Source: Litorimonas sp964511495
GTDB lineage: Bacteria; Pseudomonadota; Alphaproteobacteria; Caulobacterales; Maricaulaceae
Length of the DNA stretch: 64,000 bases
Reading direction: 5' to 3'
Assembly: GCA_964511495.1 (NCBI GenBank)
Contig: CAZEFT010000010.1
Location: 48,835 to 112,834 of the forward strand
Part shown: positions 17,788 through 27,138 of the stretch, piece after piece
Layout of the letters: every line of letters begins with the position of its first letter
How positions within the stretch are numbered: the stretch's first letter is position 1
Notes under the pieces: generated by a model
What the model saw: the letters and a program-made list of their open reading frames with translations, nothing else
Told to the model about the DNA's origin: nothing
The model's database searches: none
Position numbers and translations under genes: made by a program

Positions 17788-18791
17788 CCTTGACATACAG
17801 TAATTTTGGCGTGATAGGGGCAGGAGCTTGGGGCACGGCCCTCGCCCAAAACCTTGCTATTGCCGGACGCGATGTCACCCTTTGGGCTTTCGAAAAAGAC
17901 ACAGTCGAAACAATCAATTCGACACACGAAAATAAATCTTTTCTTCCCGGTGTAACCTTATCAGAGAAAATAAAAGCGACACAAAATCTGGACGCTCTGG
18001 CGGATTGCGACGCTTTATTATCAGTGGCACCGGCGCAACATACACGAACAATCCTGTCGCATTTTAACGACAATTCCAAATTGGACGGCAAGCCTGTAAT
18101 CCTCTGCTCGAAAGGCATTGAAATCAGCACGCGTGAATTTATGTCAGATGTATTGGGTGAAACCTTGCCCAATGTTATTCCGGCGGTCTTGTCAGGGCCA
18201 AGCTTTGCGATTGACGTCGCCAAAGGCTTACCCACCGCCGTCACCCTAGCTTGTGAAGATGAAGCTGTTGGTGAAGCTTTGGTGAAGGCCGTCGCTGCCC
18301 CGACATTCCGACCCTATCTTTCTACTGATGTTTTGGGCGCAGAAATTGGCGGCGCCGTAAAGAATGTTCTGGCCATTGCCTGTGGCATGGTATTGGGCAT
18401 GGGGCTGGGCCGCTCTGCCCATGCCGCAATTATCGCACGCGGCTTTGCTGAAATGCGCCGCCTTGGGAAAACTCTCGGCTGCGCCCCAGAAACCTTGACC
18501 GGCTTATGCGGTTTAGGCGATTTGGTTTTAACCTGTTCGAGCGAACAGTCCCGCAATATGTCTTGTGGTCATGCCCTAGGCCGTGGCGAAACATTGGAGA
18601 ATATTTTGGCGACGCGAAATAGTGTCACCGAAGGGGTTGCCAGCGCCCCGGCCTTGAAAGCCATGGCGATGGAACTTGGCGTTGATATGCCCATCAGCTT
18701 TGCGGTTGCTGATATTTTGTCCGGAGATCTTGATATTCAGCAGGCAATGGCCACGCTCTTGGCGCGTGAACATAAATCGGAATTATCATGA
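17784..18791 (+). CDS. gpsA: Glycerol-3-phosphate dehydrogenase [NAD(P)+]
   Basis: This cytoplasmic enzyme reduces dihydroxyacetone phosphate to sn-glycerol 3-phosphate for phospholipid synthesis. The 335-residue product begins with the Rossmann motif GVIGAGAWGTALA, has the catalytic lysine region EIGGAVKNVLAIACG and GLCGLGDLVLTCSS. A longer frame starts upstream inside tsaD, but the ATG at 17784, overlapping the tsaD stop, fits the family start. The tsaD-gpsA pairing is common in proteobacteria. Confidence 0.96.
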   Translation: MTLTYSNFGVIGAGAWGTALAQNLAIAGRDVTLWAFEKDTVETINSTHENKSFLPGVTLSEKIKATQNLDALADCDALLSVAPAQHTRTILSHFNDNSKLDGKPVILCSKGIEISTREFMSDVLGETLPNVIPAVLSGPSFAIDVAKGLPTAVTLACEDEAVGEALVKAVAAPTFRPYLSTDVLGAEIGGAVKNVLAIACGMVLGMGLGRSAHAAIIARGFAEMRRLGKTLGCAPETLTGLCGLGDLVLTCSSEQSRNMSCGHALGRGETLENILATRNSVTEGVASAPALKAMAMELGVDMPISFAVADILSGDLDIQQAMATLLAREHKSELS

Positions 18792-19078
18792 CATATTTTC
18801 TTATCCATACCGCCGATAAGGTCGATTCTCTCTCTATCCGTCAAGACAATCGCGACGCTCATTTGGCCTGGTTACGCTCTGATCCGGATGTCAATTTACA
18901 TGTGGCTGGGCCATGGTTGGATGAAGACGGTATAATGCGTGGCAGTCTTTTGATTGTAGAAGCCAATAGTCAAACCAATGTTGAAAACTGGTTGTCAAAA
19001 GACCCTTACAGATTAGCGGGTCTCACGGACAGAACCACCCTTCAAGCCTATCATTGGGTGGTCGGTGCACCCTCATAA
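18788..19078 (+). CDS. YciI-like small protein
   Basis: The 96-residue protein has the YciI pattern: MTYFLIHTADK first strand, RDAHLAWL with the conserved His near residue 29, GPWLDEDGIMRGSLLIVEA, and the C-terminal DPYRLAGL. The ferredoxin-like fold is shared with muconolactone isomerase-like proteins, and the His-Asp pair suggests an unidentified enzyme. It overlaps the gpsA stop by four bases (ATGA), so it is the third gene of the tsaD-gpsA operon. Confidence 0.88.
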   Translation: MTYFLIHTADKVDSLSIRQDNRDAHLAWLRSDPDVNLHVAGPWLDEDGIMRGSLLIVEANSQTNVENWLSKDPYRLAGLTDRTTLQAYHWVVGAPS

Positions 19079-19124
19079 TCTGGAATAATTTTTATAGTAA
19101 GGGCTCTTAAAATGAGGGTAACTC

Positions 19125-20135
19125 TTACGTCAAAACTTCTTCTAAAGGTGCTTCCAACACCCATTTCACACCTTCAGGATTATAGGTCAGGGATACATCA
19201 CCGTGCAAAGATTGCGCGGCCATTTGATTGATGACACGTTCCCCAAATCCGGTCTCTGTCGGAGGAACCACTTCAGGACCGCCGGATTCCACCCACTCAA
19301 TCATAAACTTATCTTTGAATTTACGCCACCTGATGTTGACTTTACCAACATCGTTTGAAAGTGCGCCATATTTCAGAGCATTCGTCGCTAATTCATGCAG
19401 AGCCATACCGATGGCTTGGGCAACATTGGCAGGGACTTTCATCGCCACACCCTCAACTTCGACGCGACCCGCGGCTTTTTCCATAAAGGGGTTTAGGTGA
19501 GCAAAAACCAATTTCTCCAGAACGACATCGGTCCATAGATTTTCAACTATCAAATCCTGATTGGCTGAGAGAGAGGCTAATCGATCAGAAAACCGATCGA
19601 CAAATGTAGCCATGTCACCACGACGTGCCGTCATACGCGCGATAGACTGAACAACCGTTAAAAGGTTTTTTGCACGGTGATTCACCTCTCCTAAGAGCAG
19701 GTTGACTCGGCCTTCATTCGACTTGAGCTCTGTAATGTCCTGTATGGCAATCAGTCCAGAGATGGGAACCTCCTTGCCGTCAACAAGACCAAATGTAATC
19801 AATTTTCGGGCATTCACCCAAACAATGCTACCGTCTTGGTGAACCACACGGTGTTTCAACTCAATAACGTCTTTCGTTTGCGGTTTAAGAAGGTTTTCAA
19901 CATTGGTGCAGACGCCCCCCCAATCATCTTTGTGAATGCGCGAATGGATTTCACCTCGTGAGATTGGCTTATCTGGCTCAACATCAAAGAATGAAGCCGC
20001 AAGCGCATCCAGTGTGATTGTGTCCGCCAAATAATCAACAGTACCGAGACCGAGGCCCGCTAAGAGAATCCCGAGTTCTAATTGGCCGCGACTGGCTTTT
20101 GCAAGCGAGTGCTTATTATCAAGCGTAATGTCCAA
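19125..20135 (-). CDS. PAS-containing HWE-family sensor histidine kinase (orphan)
   Basis: A 336-residue soluble kinase. A PAS domain fills about residues 22-135, with the C-terminal cap ISGLIAIQDITELK. The HWE/HisKA_2 dimerisation box has the phosphoacceptor at H153 (GEVNHRAKNLL). The catalytic part carries the N-box histidine and asparagine (ALHELATNALKYGALS) and the family-defining W-x-E in IEWVESGGP. No membrane segment or response regulator is nearby, so its partner is elsewhere. HWE kinases are common in alphaproteobacteria, often in general stress (PhyR) or light responses. The start is a TTG; no ATG is available near the N-terminus, so the start is uncertain. Confidence 0.85.
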   Translation of the reverse strand: MDITLDNKHSLAKASRGQLELGILLAGLGLGTVDYLADTITLDALAASFFDVEPDKPISRGEIHSRIHKDDWGGVCTNVENLLKPQTKDVIELKHRVVHQDGSIVWVNARKLITFGLVDGKEVPISGLIAIQDITELKSNEGRVNLLLGEVNHRAKNLLTVVQSIARMTARRGDMATFVDRFSDRLASLSANQDLIVENLWTDVVLEKLVFAHLNPFMEKAAGRVEVEGVAMKVPANVAQAIGMALHELATNALKYGALSNDVGKVNIRWRKFKDKFMIEWVESGGPEVVPPTETGFGERVINQMAAQSLHGDVSLTYNPEGVKWVLEAPLEEVLT

Positions 20136-20263
20136 AATTCTCGTGTCCCGTTAAAACGTTTCAAGGCTATCTGCGTCAAAACGCCCTAACGCTATAACAT
20201 AAGTTAATCATGGGCGTCTATATAGTTGAAAATACAAACAAAACATCGACGAGACTGAGGGAT

Positions 20264-20725
20264 TTAGGCGCGCTTCTCCCAACCCCCGCGGTCATTTTGT
20301 TGATAATAGGACAATGTGGCATTGGCGGACTTCAACGTTTTCCAACGCGCTCTTTCCCTTCGGACGTCTTCCTCGGACCGTCCATTAATCATGACCAAAA
20401 TTCGGGACAAATTTTCTACGTCTTTGAGTGTGCTTCCATCCAATAAAAAGGCGACATCAAATCCTGCGCCCGTTTTAATATCAGAAGACAATAAGACAGG
20501 TTGCCAATCTGCCATCGGCTCATCATCGCGCCCATGGGCCAAGAAAGCGTCGTCTCTGAATGTCCATAAATGTTCATCCAGAGCCGCGATTTTTTCTTGT
20601 GGTAATTTTATGAGGGCGCGCCAACCTCTGGCGAGTGTTTTCTCCAAAAGCCCTGGCAGAACCCCTTCAATGGTACTGCCTTCCAAATGGTAGAACCAAT
20701 ATTCCGGGGCTTTCACCTCAGACAT
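20264..20725 (-). CDS. holC: DNA polymerase III subunit chi
   Basis: The 153-residue protein matches HolC: EYWFYHLEGSTIEGVLPGLLEKTLARGWRALI at the start and LWTFRDDAFLAHG in the middle, ending with RWKTLKSANATLSYYQQ. HolC links the clamp-loader to SSB at the replication fork. It follows pepA by 26 bases on the same strand, the usual pepA-holC order. Length is typical. Confidence 0.93.
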   Translation of the reverse strand: MSEVKAPEYWFYHLEGSTIEGVLPGLLEKTLARGWRALIKLPQEKIAALDEHLWTFRDDAFLAHGRDDEPMADWQPVLLSSDIKTGAGFDVAFLLDGSTLKDVENLSRILVMINGRSEEDVRRERARWKTLKSANATLSYYQQNDRGGWEKRA

Positions 20726-20751
20726 GGGAAATTAACCCCGGCACCATGCCA

Positions 20752-22227
20752 TTAGCCTTCGTAATTATCCGCAACCCAACGATTGAGCAGTCTTGCGCCA
20801 AATCCGGTGCCAAATGTCGTTTCACGTGCGTCATCACGACTATTCTTCATTCCTGTACCGGCAATGTCCAAATGCGCCCAAGGCGTGTCTTTCTCGACAA
20901 ATCGCTGCAGGAACTGCGCTGCAGTGATTGACCCGGCTGCACGGCCACCAATATTTTTCATATCGGCAAAAGGACTGTCGAGCAGCTTATCATAAGCCTT
21001 ACCCAAAGGTAGGCGCCATGTTTTTTCCGTTGAGGTCTCAGAAGCCGCTAAAATCTGGTTGGCCAGATCATCGTCATTCGAGAACAAGCCCGCATGCTCA
21101 TGACCAAGCGAAATAATAATGGCCCCCGTCAAAGTGGCAAGGTCAATCATTGCTTGTGGCTTCACCTTGGTAACAGTGTAGTGCAAGACATCACACAGAA
21201 CCAAACGGCCCTCGGCATCCGTATTTTGCACTTCAATCGTTTGTCCGGACATGGATTTTACAATGTCCCCCGGATTTTGCGCCCGTCCGTCCGGCATATT
21301 CTCAACTAAGCCCACCAAGCCGACAACATTGGCTTTGGCTTTACGTTTCGCCAGACCAACCATCGCGCCGACCACAGCCGCAGAGCCGCCCATATCGCCT
21401 TTCATGTCCCACATATTATTGCCGGGCTTGAGTGAGATACCTCCGGAGTCAAAGGTCACACCTTTGCCGATGAGGGCCACGGGCTTCTCACTTTTCTTAC
21501 CGCCGCTCCAACGCATGATAACAAATTGCGATTCGCGTTCTGAGCCGACACCCACACCCAAAAAGGCATTCATACCCAAAGTCTTCATGCGCTTCTCGCC
21601 AATGACTTCGACTTTCAGGCCATGCTCTTCAAGTTTTTTAATCTTCGCCGCATAGCTTTTAGGGTAAAGCGCATTGGGCGGCATATTCACAAGATCACGG
21701 GCATAGAGCGTGCCATCACACACAGGACCGTAATAATTGGCGTAGGATTTTTTCGCGCCTGATGCTTCGGATGAGCCAATTTTCAAAGTTTTGATTTGTG
21801 GAGTTTTTGTCTTGGTCACATCCGTCTTGAAATCATCAAAACGGTAAGCGGCCAAACGTGCACCCACAGCGGCACGTGCAGCGTCATCAGCGCTCGCCTC
21901 ATCATTCAAATGAACGCTTAGCGTTGTTTCCCCTTTGGATTTCAGCCGCTTAACAGCCTTCGCCACAGCCATTTCGTAATCGATACCTTTATTATCACCT
22001 GTGCCGACGACCATGAGGCGAATGGCTTTTGAGCCGACCATGACGAAAGTTTCAAACAGCGTGTCTTTTTTGCCGGAAAAACCGGCGGCTTTGGCCGCCG
22101 CATCAAAACTGACGGAATCACCATCACGATAGGCCTGCCCTGTTTCGCTCAATGATAATTTATTGCCTGAAAAAATAATGGCTGTGCCCGATTTGGCCGG
22201 ACTGTTAGCTGTAAATGTGACCTTCAC
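20752..22227 (-). CDS. pepA: Cytosol (leucyl) aminopeptidase
   Basis: The 491-residue M17 aminopeptidase removes N-terminal residues from peptides using two metal ions. The family signature NTDAEGRL is present near residue 325, and the metal site segment KGVTFDSGGISLKPG near 254-268, followed by MKGDMGGSA. The N-terminal third is the less conserved substrate or DNA-binding-like domain. It is divergent from lptF across about 165 bases and is followed by holC, as in many proteobacteria. Confidence 0.96.
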   Translation of the reverse strand: MKVTFTANSPAKSGTAIIFSGNKLSLSETGQAYRDGDSVSFDAAAKAAGFSGKKDTLFETFVMVGSKAIRLMVVGTGDNKGIDYEMAVAKAVKRLKSKGETTLSVHLNDEASADDAARAAVGARLAAYRFDDFKTDVTKTKTPQIKTLKIGSSEASGAKKSYANYYGPVCDGTLYARDLVNMPPNALYPKSYAAKIKKLEEHGLKVEVIGEKRMKTLGMNAFLGVGVGSERESQFVIMRWSGGKKSEKPVALIGKGVTFDSGGISLKPGNNMWDMKGDMGGSAAVVGAMVGLAKRKAKANVVGLVGLVENMPDGRAQNPGDIVKSMSGQTIEVQNTDAEGRLVLCDVLHYTVTKVKPQAMIDLATLTGAIIISLGHEHAGLFSNDDDLANQILAASETSTEKTWRLPLGKAYDKLLDSPFADMKNIGGRAAGSITAAQFLQRFVEKDTPWAHLDIAGTGMKNSRDDARETTFGTGFGARLLNRWVADNYEG

Positions 22228-22392
22228 AAATCTCTCCTATGACAGGTGCGCACGTCTTCCTGTCTACATAATTTAATTTTTAATCCCACATTCATGCTGT
22301 AAACAAACCTTCATAGGATTAGAAGGCCCTTCATCGCAACACTACATATGATAATTTGTCTACGATATGCCCCAGCGATGTGATTGGTTAAA

Positions 22393-23550
22393 ATGACCCT
22401 CATACAACGCTATTTCCGAAAACAAGCAGTGTGGCCCCTGGTCTTATCGCTTTCTGCTCTAACAGGCTTGGCAATCCTGACGCAAAGTCTCCAGACTTTG
22501 GACCTGATTGTCGAAAACCGCCAAACCGGATTGGCCTTTATCAAAATCATTGGACTGGCCATGCCACAGCTCATCGCGATTATTCTGCCATTCTCGGCCT
22601 TTATCGCGACACTTTATGCTTTTAACCGCCTCAATACGGACTCAGAACTCATTGTGGCGAAGGCGGCCGGGTTTTCACCGTGGCAAATTTCGCGTCCGGC
22701 TGTGGGCTTGGGACTTACGCTCTGTCTTCTGCATTTGTTGATAAATTTGTTTGTCCAACCTTATTCCTTCCGACAAATGCGCGCCGAGATTTTGGACATT
22801 CGCACAGATATTGTGTCCCAACTTATCCAACAAGGTGAGTTTGTGACTCCTTTTGATGGCTTAACTGCGTATGCCCGAGAAATCAGCATCGACAATACGT
22901 TACAGGACGTGATGATTTTCGACACGCGAGATGAGACGAATAAAATAACCCTGACGGCAAAAGACGGGACCATTCAAAGCCAAGACGGAACCGTAGTTTT
23001 AACTCTGCGCTACGGCGCAGTGCAAAAGCTGCTCGAAACTGGGGAATTGGAAGTCGTCGAATTTAGCGATTACGTATTGGATCTCAGTGATATGATTGAG
23101 GGTCAGGATGATTTATTTCTCAAGCCTTCCGACCGTTATCTGAATGAGCTTTTTAACCCACCGGATAAAAATCAGTTGAGCCCGGAATTTCAGAAAGAAC
23201 TCCAAGCCGAAGGTCATGCGCGCCTCTCATCGCCGCTCTATAATTTGGCACTTATCACACTGGCATTGGCATTTTTGGTCAGAGGAGAGCACCAAAGAAT
23301 GGGATATAGCAAACGCATCATTTTATGTGGGTTGTTGGGTTTTATAATCCGCTTAACGGGCTTTGGTGTGACTTCTGCAGCCGAGCAGGATGTGGACCTC
23401 AATATTTGGCAATATGTCGTTCCCGTTCTCGTTATTATCCTCTGCATAGGGTATTTGCTAAAACCCACCCGGGTAAGACGCCTCGGCGCATCGGCGCGGT
23501 CCAAGCATTACGACACAATCACTCAGAACCCATCGGGTATGATCTCATGA
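22393..23550 (+). CDS. lptF: LPS export permease LptF
   Basis: The 385-residue inner-membrane permease pairs with LptG and the LptB ATPase to extract LPS. Three to four N-terminal membrane segments, a periplasmic beta-jellyroll (about 140-260) and C-terminal segments are visible, with the SELIVAKAAGFSPWQI coupling-helix region near 88-105. The ATG at 22393 is preferred over an in-frame TTG three codons upstream. Its stop overlaps the lptG start (ATGA). Confidence 0.93.
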   Translation: MTLIQRYFRKQAVWPLVLSLSALTGLAILTQSLQTLDLIVENRQTGLAFIKIIGLAMPQLIAIILPFSAFIATLYAFNRLNTDSELIVAKAAGFSPWQISRPAVGLGLTLCLLHLLINLFVQPYSFRQMRAEILDIRTDIVSQLIQQGEFVTPFDGLTAYAREISIDNTLQDVMIFDTRDETNKITLTAKDGTIQSQDGTVVLTLRYGAVQKLLETGELEVVEFSDYVLDLSDMIEGQDDLFLKPSDRYLNELFNPPDKNQLSPEFQKELQAEGHARLSSPLYNLALITLALAFLVRGEHQRMGYSKRIILCGLLGFIIRLTGFGVTSAAEQDVDLNIWQYVVPVLVIILCIGYLLKPTRVRRLGASARSKHYDTITQNPSGMIS

Positions 23551-24653
23551 GACAGGGCAGCTTCATCCAGCGCGCCACTCTGTCGCGTTATATCGCGCGA
23601 CGCGTGCTCAAGGCGATAAGCTTGGCCTTTCTTATCGTTGTCTCAATCATTATTCTGGTCGACTTTGTCGAGGGTAGTCGCAGTCTGGACAGCAAAATTT
23701 CGTCATCAGAGCTCGTCATACTCACCCTTTTTAAAGCCCCCACTTTGATTGAAGAAACCATACCTTTCATCGTTTTATTCGGCGTGATGGGAGCGCTTTA
23801 TGGACTGAACCGTTCCAGTGAATTAGTCGTTATGCGTGCTTCTGGTTTGTCTGTTTGGCGATTTCTCTCACCCGTCATCATTTTGACAGGGCTTTTGGGA
23901 TTAGCCTGGGCGCTGCTCTTTAACCCCTTTGCGTCTGATTTCATGTCCCGCCATGACAGCTTGCAGGAAAGCCTGATCGGCGTGTCCGAGACACAGACCC
24001 GTAATGTCTGGCTCCGTGAAGGGGACAGTTTAACGCAAACCGTCATTCGCGCCGAAGGCATTGATTTCATCGGCCGAAAACTCGTCAATGCCACATTCTA
24101 CCAAATGGATGTAGAGGCGGACCAAAGAACCGTCTTCGCCCGTCGCTACGACACGCCCGAAGCCATTCTGACGCCACAAGGATATTGGCAATTAATCGAC
24201 GTCGTCGAGAATGCACCCGGGGAAGTGACGCGGCGGACGGCGAATATTTCCCTTCCCACCGATATTACCACACGGCAATTTCAAGAAGTGGGACAGAAAT
24301 CTTCTGCACCGCCTTTTTGGTCGCTTCCCGGCGCTATCAAAAACAGCGAATTGGCTGGTTTCTCCGCACTGTTCTTAAAAATGCGCTTTAATAAACTTAT
24401 GGCGCTGCCAATTTTGCTCATCGCAATGAGCGTTATCGCCGCCGGCGTATCATTACGATTAGCCCGACAGGGTGGGACGTTCAAACTTCTAGTCACAGGC
24501 GCAGCCATTGGCTTTTTAGTCTATTTTATCGATTCGATTGTCGCCACCTTTGGCGAGGTTGGTCTCATCCCCATTGTCTTGGCCGCTTGGTCCGTGCCGC
24601 TCTTGGCGCTGTTAATGGGCGTTATCTACCTACTGACGATTGAAGATGGCTAG
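23547..24653 (+). CDS. lptG: LPS export permease LptG
   Basis: The 368-residue partner of LptF begins MRQGSFIQRATLSRYIARR from the ATG at 23547; a much longer frame upstream lies inside lptF and is not used. It has the same layout: membrane segments, coupling region SSELVVMRASGLSVWRFL near 90, periplasmic domain, then three C-terminal membrane segments. Overlap with lptF by four bases shows coupled translation. In many alphaproteobacteria lptD follows here, but the next gene is surA. Confidence 0.94.
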   Translation: MRQGSFIQRATLSRYIARRVLKAISLAFLIVVSIIILVDFVEGSRSLDSKISSSELVILTLFKAPTLIEETIPFIVLFGVMGALYGLNRSSELVVMRASGLSVWRFLSPVIILTGLLGLAWALLFNPFASDFMSRHDSLQESLIGVSETQTRNVWLREGDSLTQTVIRAEGIDFIGRKLVNATFYQMDVEADQRTVFARRYDTPEAILTPQGYWQLIDVVENAPGEVTRRTANISLPTDITTRQFQEVGQKSSAPPFWSLPGAIKNSELAGFSALFLKMRFNKLMALPILLIAMSVIAAGVSLRLARQGGTFKLLVTGAAIGFLVYFIDSIVATFGEVGLIPIVLAAWSVPLLALLMGVIYLLTIEDG

Positions 24654-24837
24654 TGGATTTCGATGCGAGCTGTGATGTGACCGAATTTTAATACGCAAAG
24701 CACATTTCTTAAGGTAATTTGCTATAAGATTTATTTCAGCCCGAGTGCAGGACACGAATTGCCTTTAGAGGGCAAAGGCGTATAAACGCCGACATCCGAG
24801 CCGTGCAAGGCAGGGCTAAAACAGGCATATTGGTTTT
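24654..24837 (+). promoter_or_regulatory. lptG-surA intergenic region with two small hairpins
   Basis: No gene is seen in these 184 bases. There is a TATAAG box near 24723-24728 that could serve as a -10. Two adjacent inverted repeats follow, TTGCC/GGCAA (24759-24775) and GGCGT-ATAA-ACGCC (24777-24790), in what would be the surA leader. This suggests surA-pdxA-rsmA has its own promoter apart from lptFG. Function of the hairpins is not known. Confidence 0.35.
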
Positions 24838-26106
24838 ATGAGACAGATGTTGAAACAGACTTCCAAACTGGCGACAGTCTTTAAATGCGCGGGTCTGACC
24901 TCCGCTCTGATGATGGGCGCGGCTACAACGTCTTCTGCGCAGTCAAGTCCGCATGGTATTGCCGCCGTTGTGAACAGCGATATTATTACCACGCATGACC
25001 TGCGTCAGCGTATTTTGTTTATGCTCGCCACGACAGGAGCCAAGCGGGACGAACAGACCTTGGCGCGCCTTCAACAACAAGCGCTTCGCAATCTGGTTGA
25101 TGAACATATTCAAATGCAGGAATCGCAAAAATATGAGCAGGAGATTTCTGATGAAGAAATCAATCGCTCCGTTGGTCGCCTTTTGGGTCGCAATGGTCTG
25201 GACCCCAATGAAGTTGTCTCCCGTCTGGCTCAAGCCGGTGTATCTATTGAAACCATGCGGGATCAAATCCGCTCTGAAATCGCATGGCAGCGTATTGTGA
25301 ATGGCTTGTATGGTTCCAGAATTCGTATCTCGGATGCGCAAATTGATGAAACTCTCACGCGACTGACTGCCAATGCAGACAAACCAAGCTTCCGCGTCGG
25401 CGAAATTTATATCGAAGCCACCCCTGAAATTGGTGGTATGGAAGGAGCGCTACAAGGCGCCCAAGCCATGATTGAGCAAATTAGTGATGGTGCACCCTTC
25501 CCGCTTCTGGCGCAGCAATTTTCTTCGGCCCCAAGTGCGGCCAAAGGAGGAGACGTCGGATGGGTGCGTGAAGGCGAACTCCGCCCCGAAATTGATAAAG
25601 CGATTAAAGAGCTAACACCCGGGAGCGTCTCTACGCCGCTTCAAGTCCCCGGAGGCTATTACGTCGTCGCGTTGATTGAAAAAAAAGTTTCTGAAGCCGA
25701 CACGCTTTATACACTCAGACAGGTGAGCATCACCGGCAAAAGCTTTGATGATGCCAAGAACGAATTGATTGCATTACGTGACACTCTGACGTCCTGCGAT
25801 ACGCTTTCCGAAGATATCAAAACCTTAGAGGGTGTGGCGCAAGCGGATATGGGTCAATTACGAGCCAGTGAGTTGAATGAGCAACTAATTGACACTCTCG
25901 CCAAGACAGAGGTCGGGACGATATCTGACCCGATTGAACGCCCCGACGGAGCAGCGTCCATCATGGTCTGTGATAGGGAAGCGACAGGTACGGACATTCC
26001 AACACGGGATGAGATTGAAAATCGCCTCATCGATCAACAATTGGCGCAGGCCTCACGTCGTGCGCTTCGGGATCTCCGTCGCAAAGCCACAATCGTCGTC
26101 CGTTAA
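24838..26106 (+). CDS. surA: Periplasmic chaperone/peptidyl-prolyl isomerase SurA
   Basis: The 422-residue protein has a long N-region and Ala-rich signal peptide ending near AQS (about 34-36). Next come a SurA_N-like helical domain (HGIAAVVNSDIITTHDLRQR onward) and one parvulin domain at about 180-290 (FSSAPSAAKGGDVGWVREGEL). It helps outer-membrane proteins fold as they cross the periplasm. Only one clear parvulin repeat is seen, unlike the two in E. coli; the second region (about 300-395) is diverged. pdxA follows after six bases. Confidence 0.92.
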   Translation: MRQMLKQTSKLATVFKCAGLTSALMMGAATTSSAQSSPHGIAAVVNSDIITTHDLRQRILFMLATTGAKRDEQTLARLQQQALRNLVDEHIQMQESQKYEQEISDEEINRSVGRLLGRNGLDPNEVVSRLAQAGVSIETMRDQIRSEIAWQRIVNGLYGSRIRISDAQIDETLTRLTANADKPSFRVGEIYIEATPEIGGMEGALQGAQAMIEQISDGAPFPLLAQQFSSAPSAAKGGDVGWVREGELRPEIDKAIKELTPGSVSTPLQVPGGYYVVALIEKKVSEADTLYTLRQVSITGKSFDDAKNELIALRDTLTSCDTLSEDIKTLEGVAQADMGQLRASELNEQLIDTLAKTEVGTISDPIERPDGAASIMVCDREATGTDIPTRDEIENRLIDQQLAQASRRALRDLRRKATIVVR

Positions 26107-26112
26107 GCGCTT

Positions 26113-27138
26113 ATGAGCGCGCCTCTGTTACTCAGCATGGGCGATCCGGCAGGTATCGGGCCGGAAATTACTCTCAAAGCTTGGTATGCTCTCAAAGATC
26201 AACCAGATCTTGCCTTTGCCGTCGTCGCGACCCCACGCGTCATCGCAAATGCCAATGAGAATTTCGCTCACCCCATAAAAAAGGTGAGCGATTGCCAAGA
26301 GATCCGCTCCGTTTTTGGCGAAGCCCTCCCTGTTCTGCCGATTGGGGGAAGACTGGCAAAGCCCGGACATCCTGACCCCGATCACGCATTGGCCACGACG
26401 GAAAGTATTGAACGCTGCGTTTCCCGTTGTTTGTCTGGTGAGGCGGCTGCTCTGATTACAAACCCCATCGCCAAAGATGTGCTCTACGAAGCGGGTTTTG
26501 AGTTCCCGGGTCATACTGAATATTTGGGGCAGTTAACGCAATCGCATGAACCGCCTTATGAACGTGGCCCCGTTATGATGTTGTCCGGTGGTGGGCTACG
26601 TGTTGGGATAGCGACTGTGCACTTATCGCTAAAAGACGCGGCTGCAAGTCTGTCAGGCGATACAATCATCCGCAATGCCCGTGTAATGGACGGCGCTCTT
26701 CGATGTGATTTCGGGATTGACAACCCGCGCCTCACCCTAACGGGTTTAAACCCTCATGCGGGTGAGAATGGAGCTTTGGGACGGGAAGAAAAAGACATTA
26801 TCAACCCGGCCGCCCGAGTTTTACGGGCCACGGGCATTAATGCTACCGATGCGCAACCCGCAGACACATTATTTCATGCCGAAGCTCGTCAAAATTACGA
26901 TGCCGTTTTGGCGATGTATCATGACCAAGGGCTCATCCCCGTTAAAACGCTCGATTTCCATGGTGGTGTCAATATTACGCTCGGCCTGCCCATTATACGA
27001 ACTTCACCCGATCACGGCACTGCCTTTGGTATAGCCGGACACAATAAAGCACGAGCTGACAGCCTGATTGCCGCCATTAAAACCGCACGGGAAATCGCGG
27101 ATAATAGAGAACAATTTTTAATGGCGTCTTCAAAATGA
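26113..27138 (+). CDS. pdxA: 4-hydroxythreonine-4-phosphate dehydrogenase
   Basis: PdxA oxidises 4-phosphohydroxy-L-threonine in pyridoxal phosphate synthesis. The 341-residue product starts with SMGDPAGIGPEITLKAW, carries the metal-binding GHTEYLGQL, and the C-terminal MYHDQGLIPVKTL and GLPIIRTSPDHGTAF. It is in the conserved surA-pdxA-rsmA order, with its stop overlapping the rsmA start by four bases. Confidence 0.96.
   Translation: MSAPLLLSMGDPAGIGPEITLKAWYALKDQPDLAFAVVATPRVIANANENFAHPIKKVSDCQEIRSVFGEALPVLPIGGRLAKPGHPDPDHALATTESIERCVSRCLSGEAAALITNPIAKDVLYEAGFEFPGHTEYLGQLTQSHEPPYERGPVMMLSGGGLRVGIATVHLSLKDAAASLSGDTIIRNARVMDGALRCDFGIDNPRLTLTGLNPHAGENGALGREEKDIINPAARVLRATGINATDAQPADTLFHAEARQNYDAVLAMYHDQGLIPVKTLDFHGGVNITLGLPIIRTSPDHGTAFGIAGHNKARADSLIAAIKTAREIADNREQFLMASSK

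Noticed and set aside
23325..23546. N-terminal extension of lptG into lptF
   Set aside because: The extension is read out of frame through lptF; the ATG overlapping the lptF stop fits the family start.
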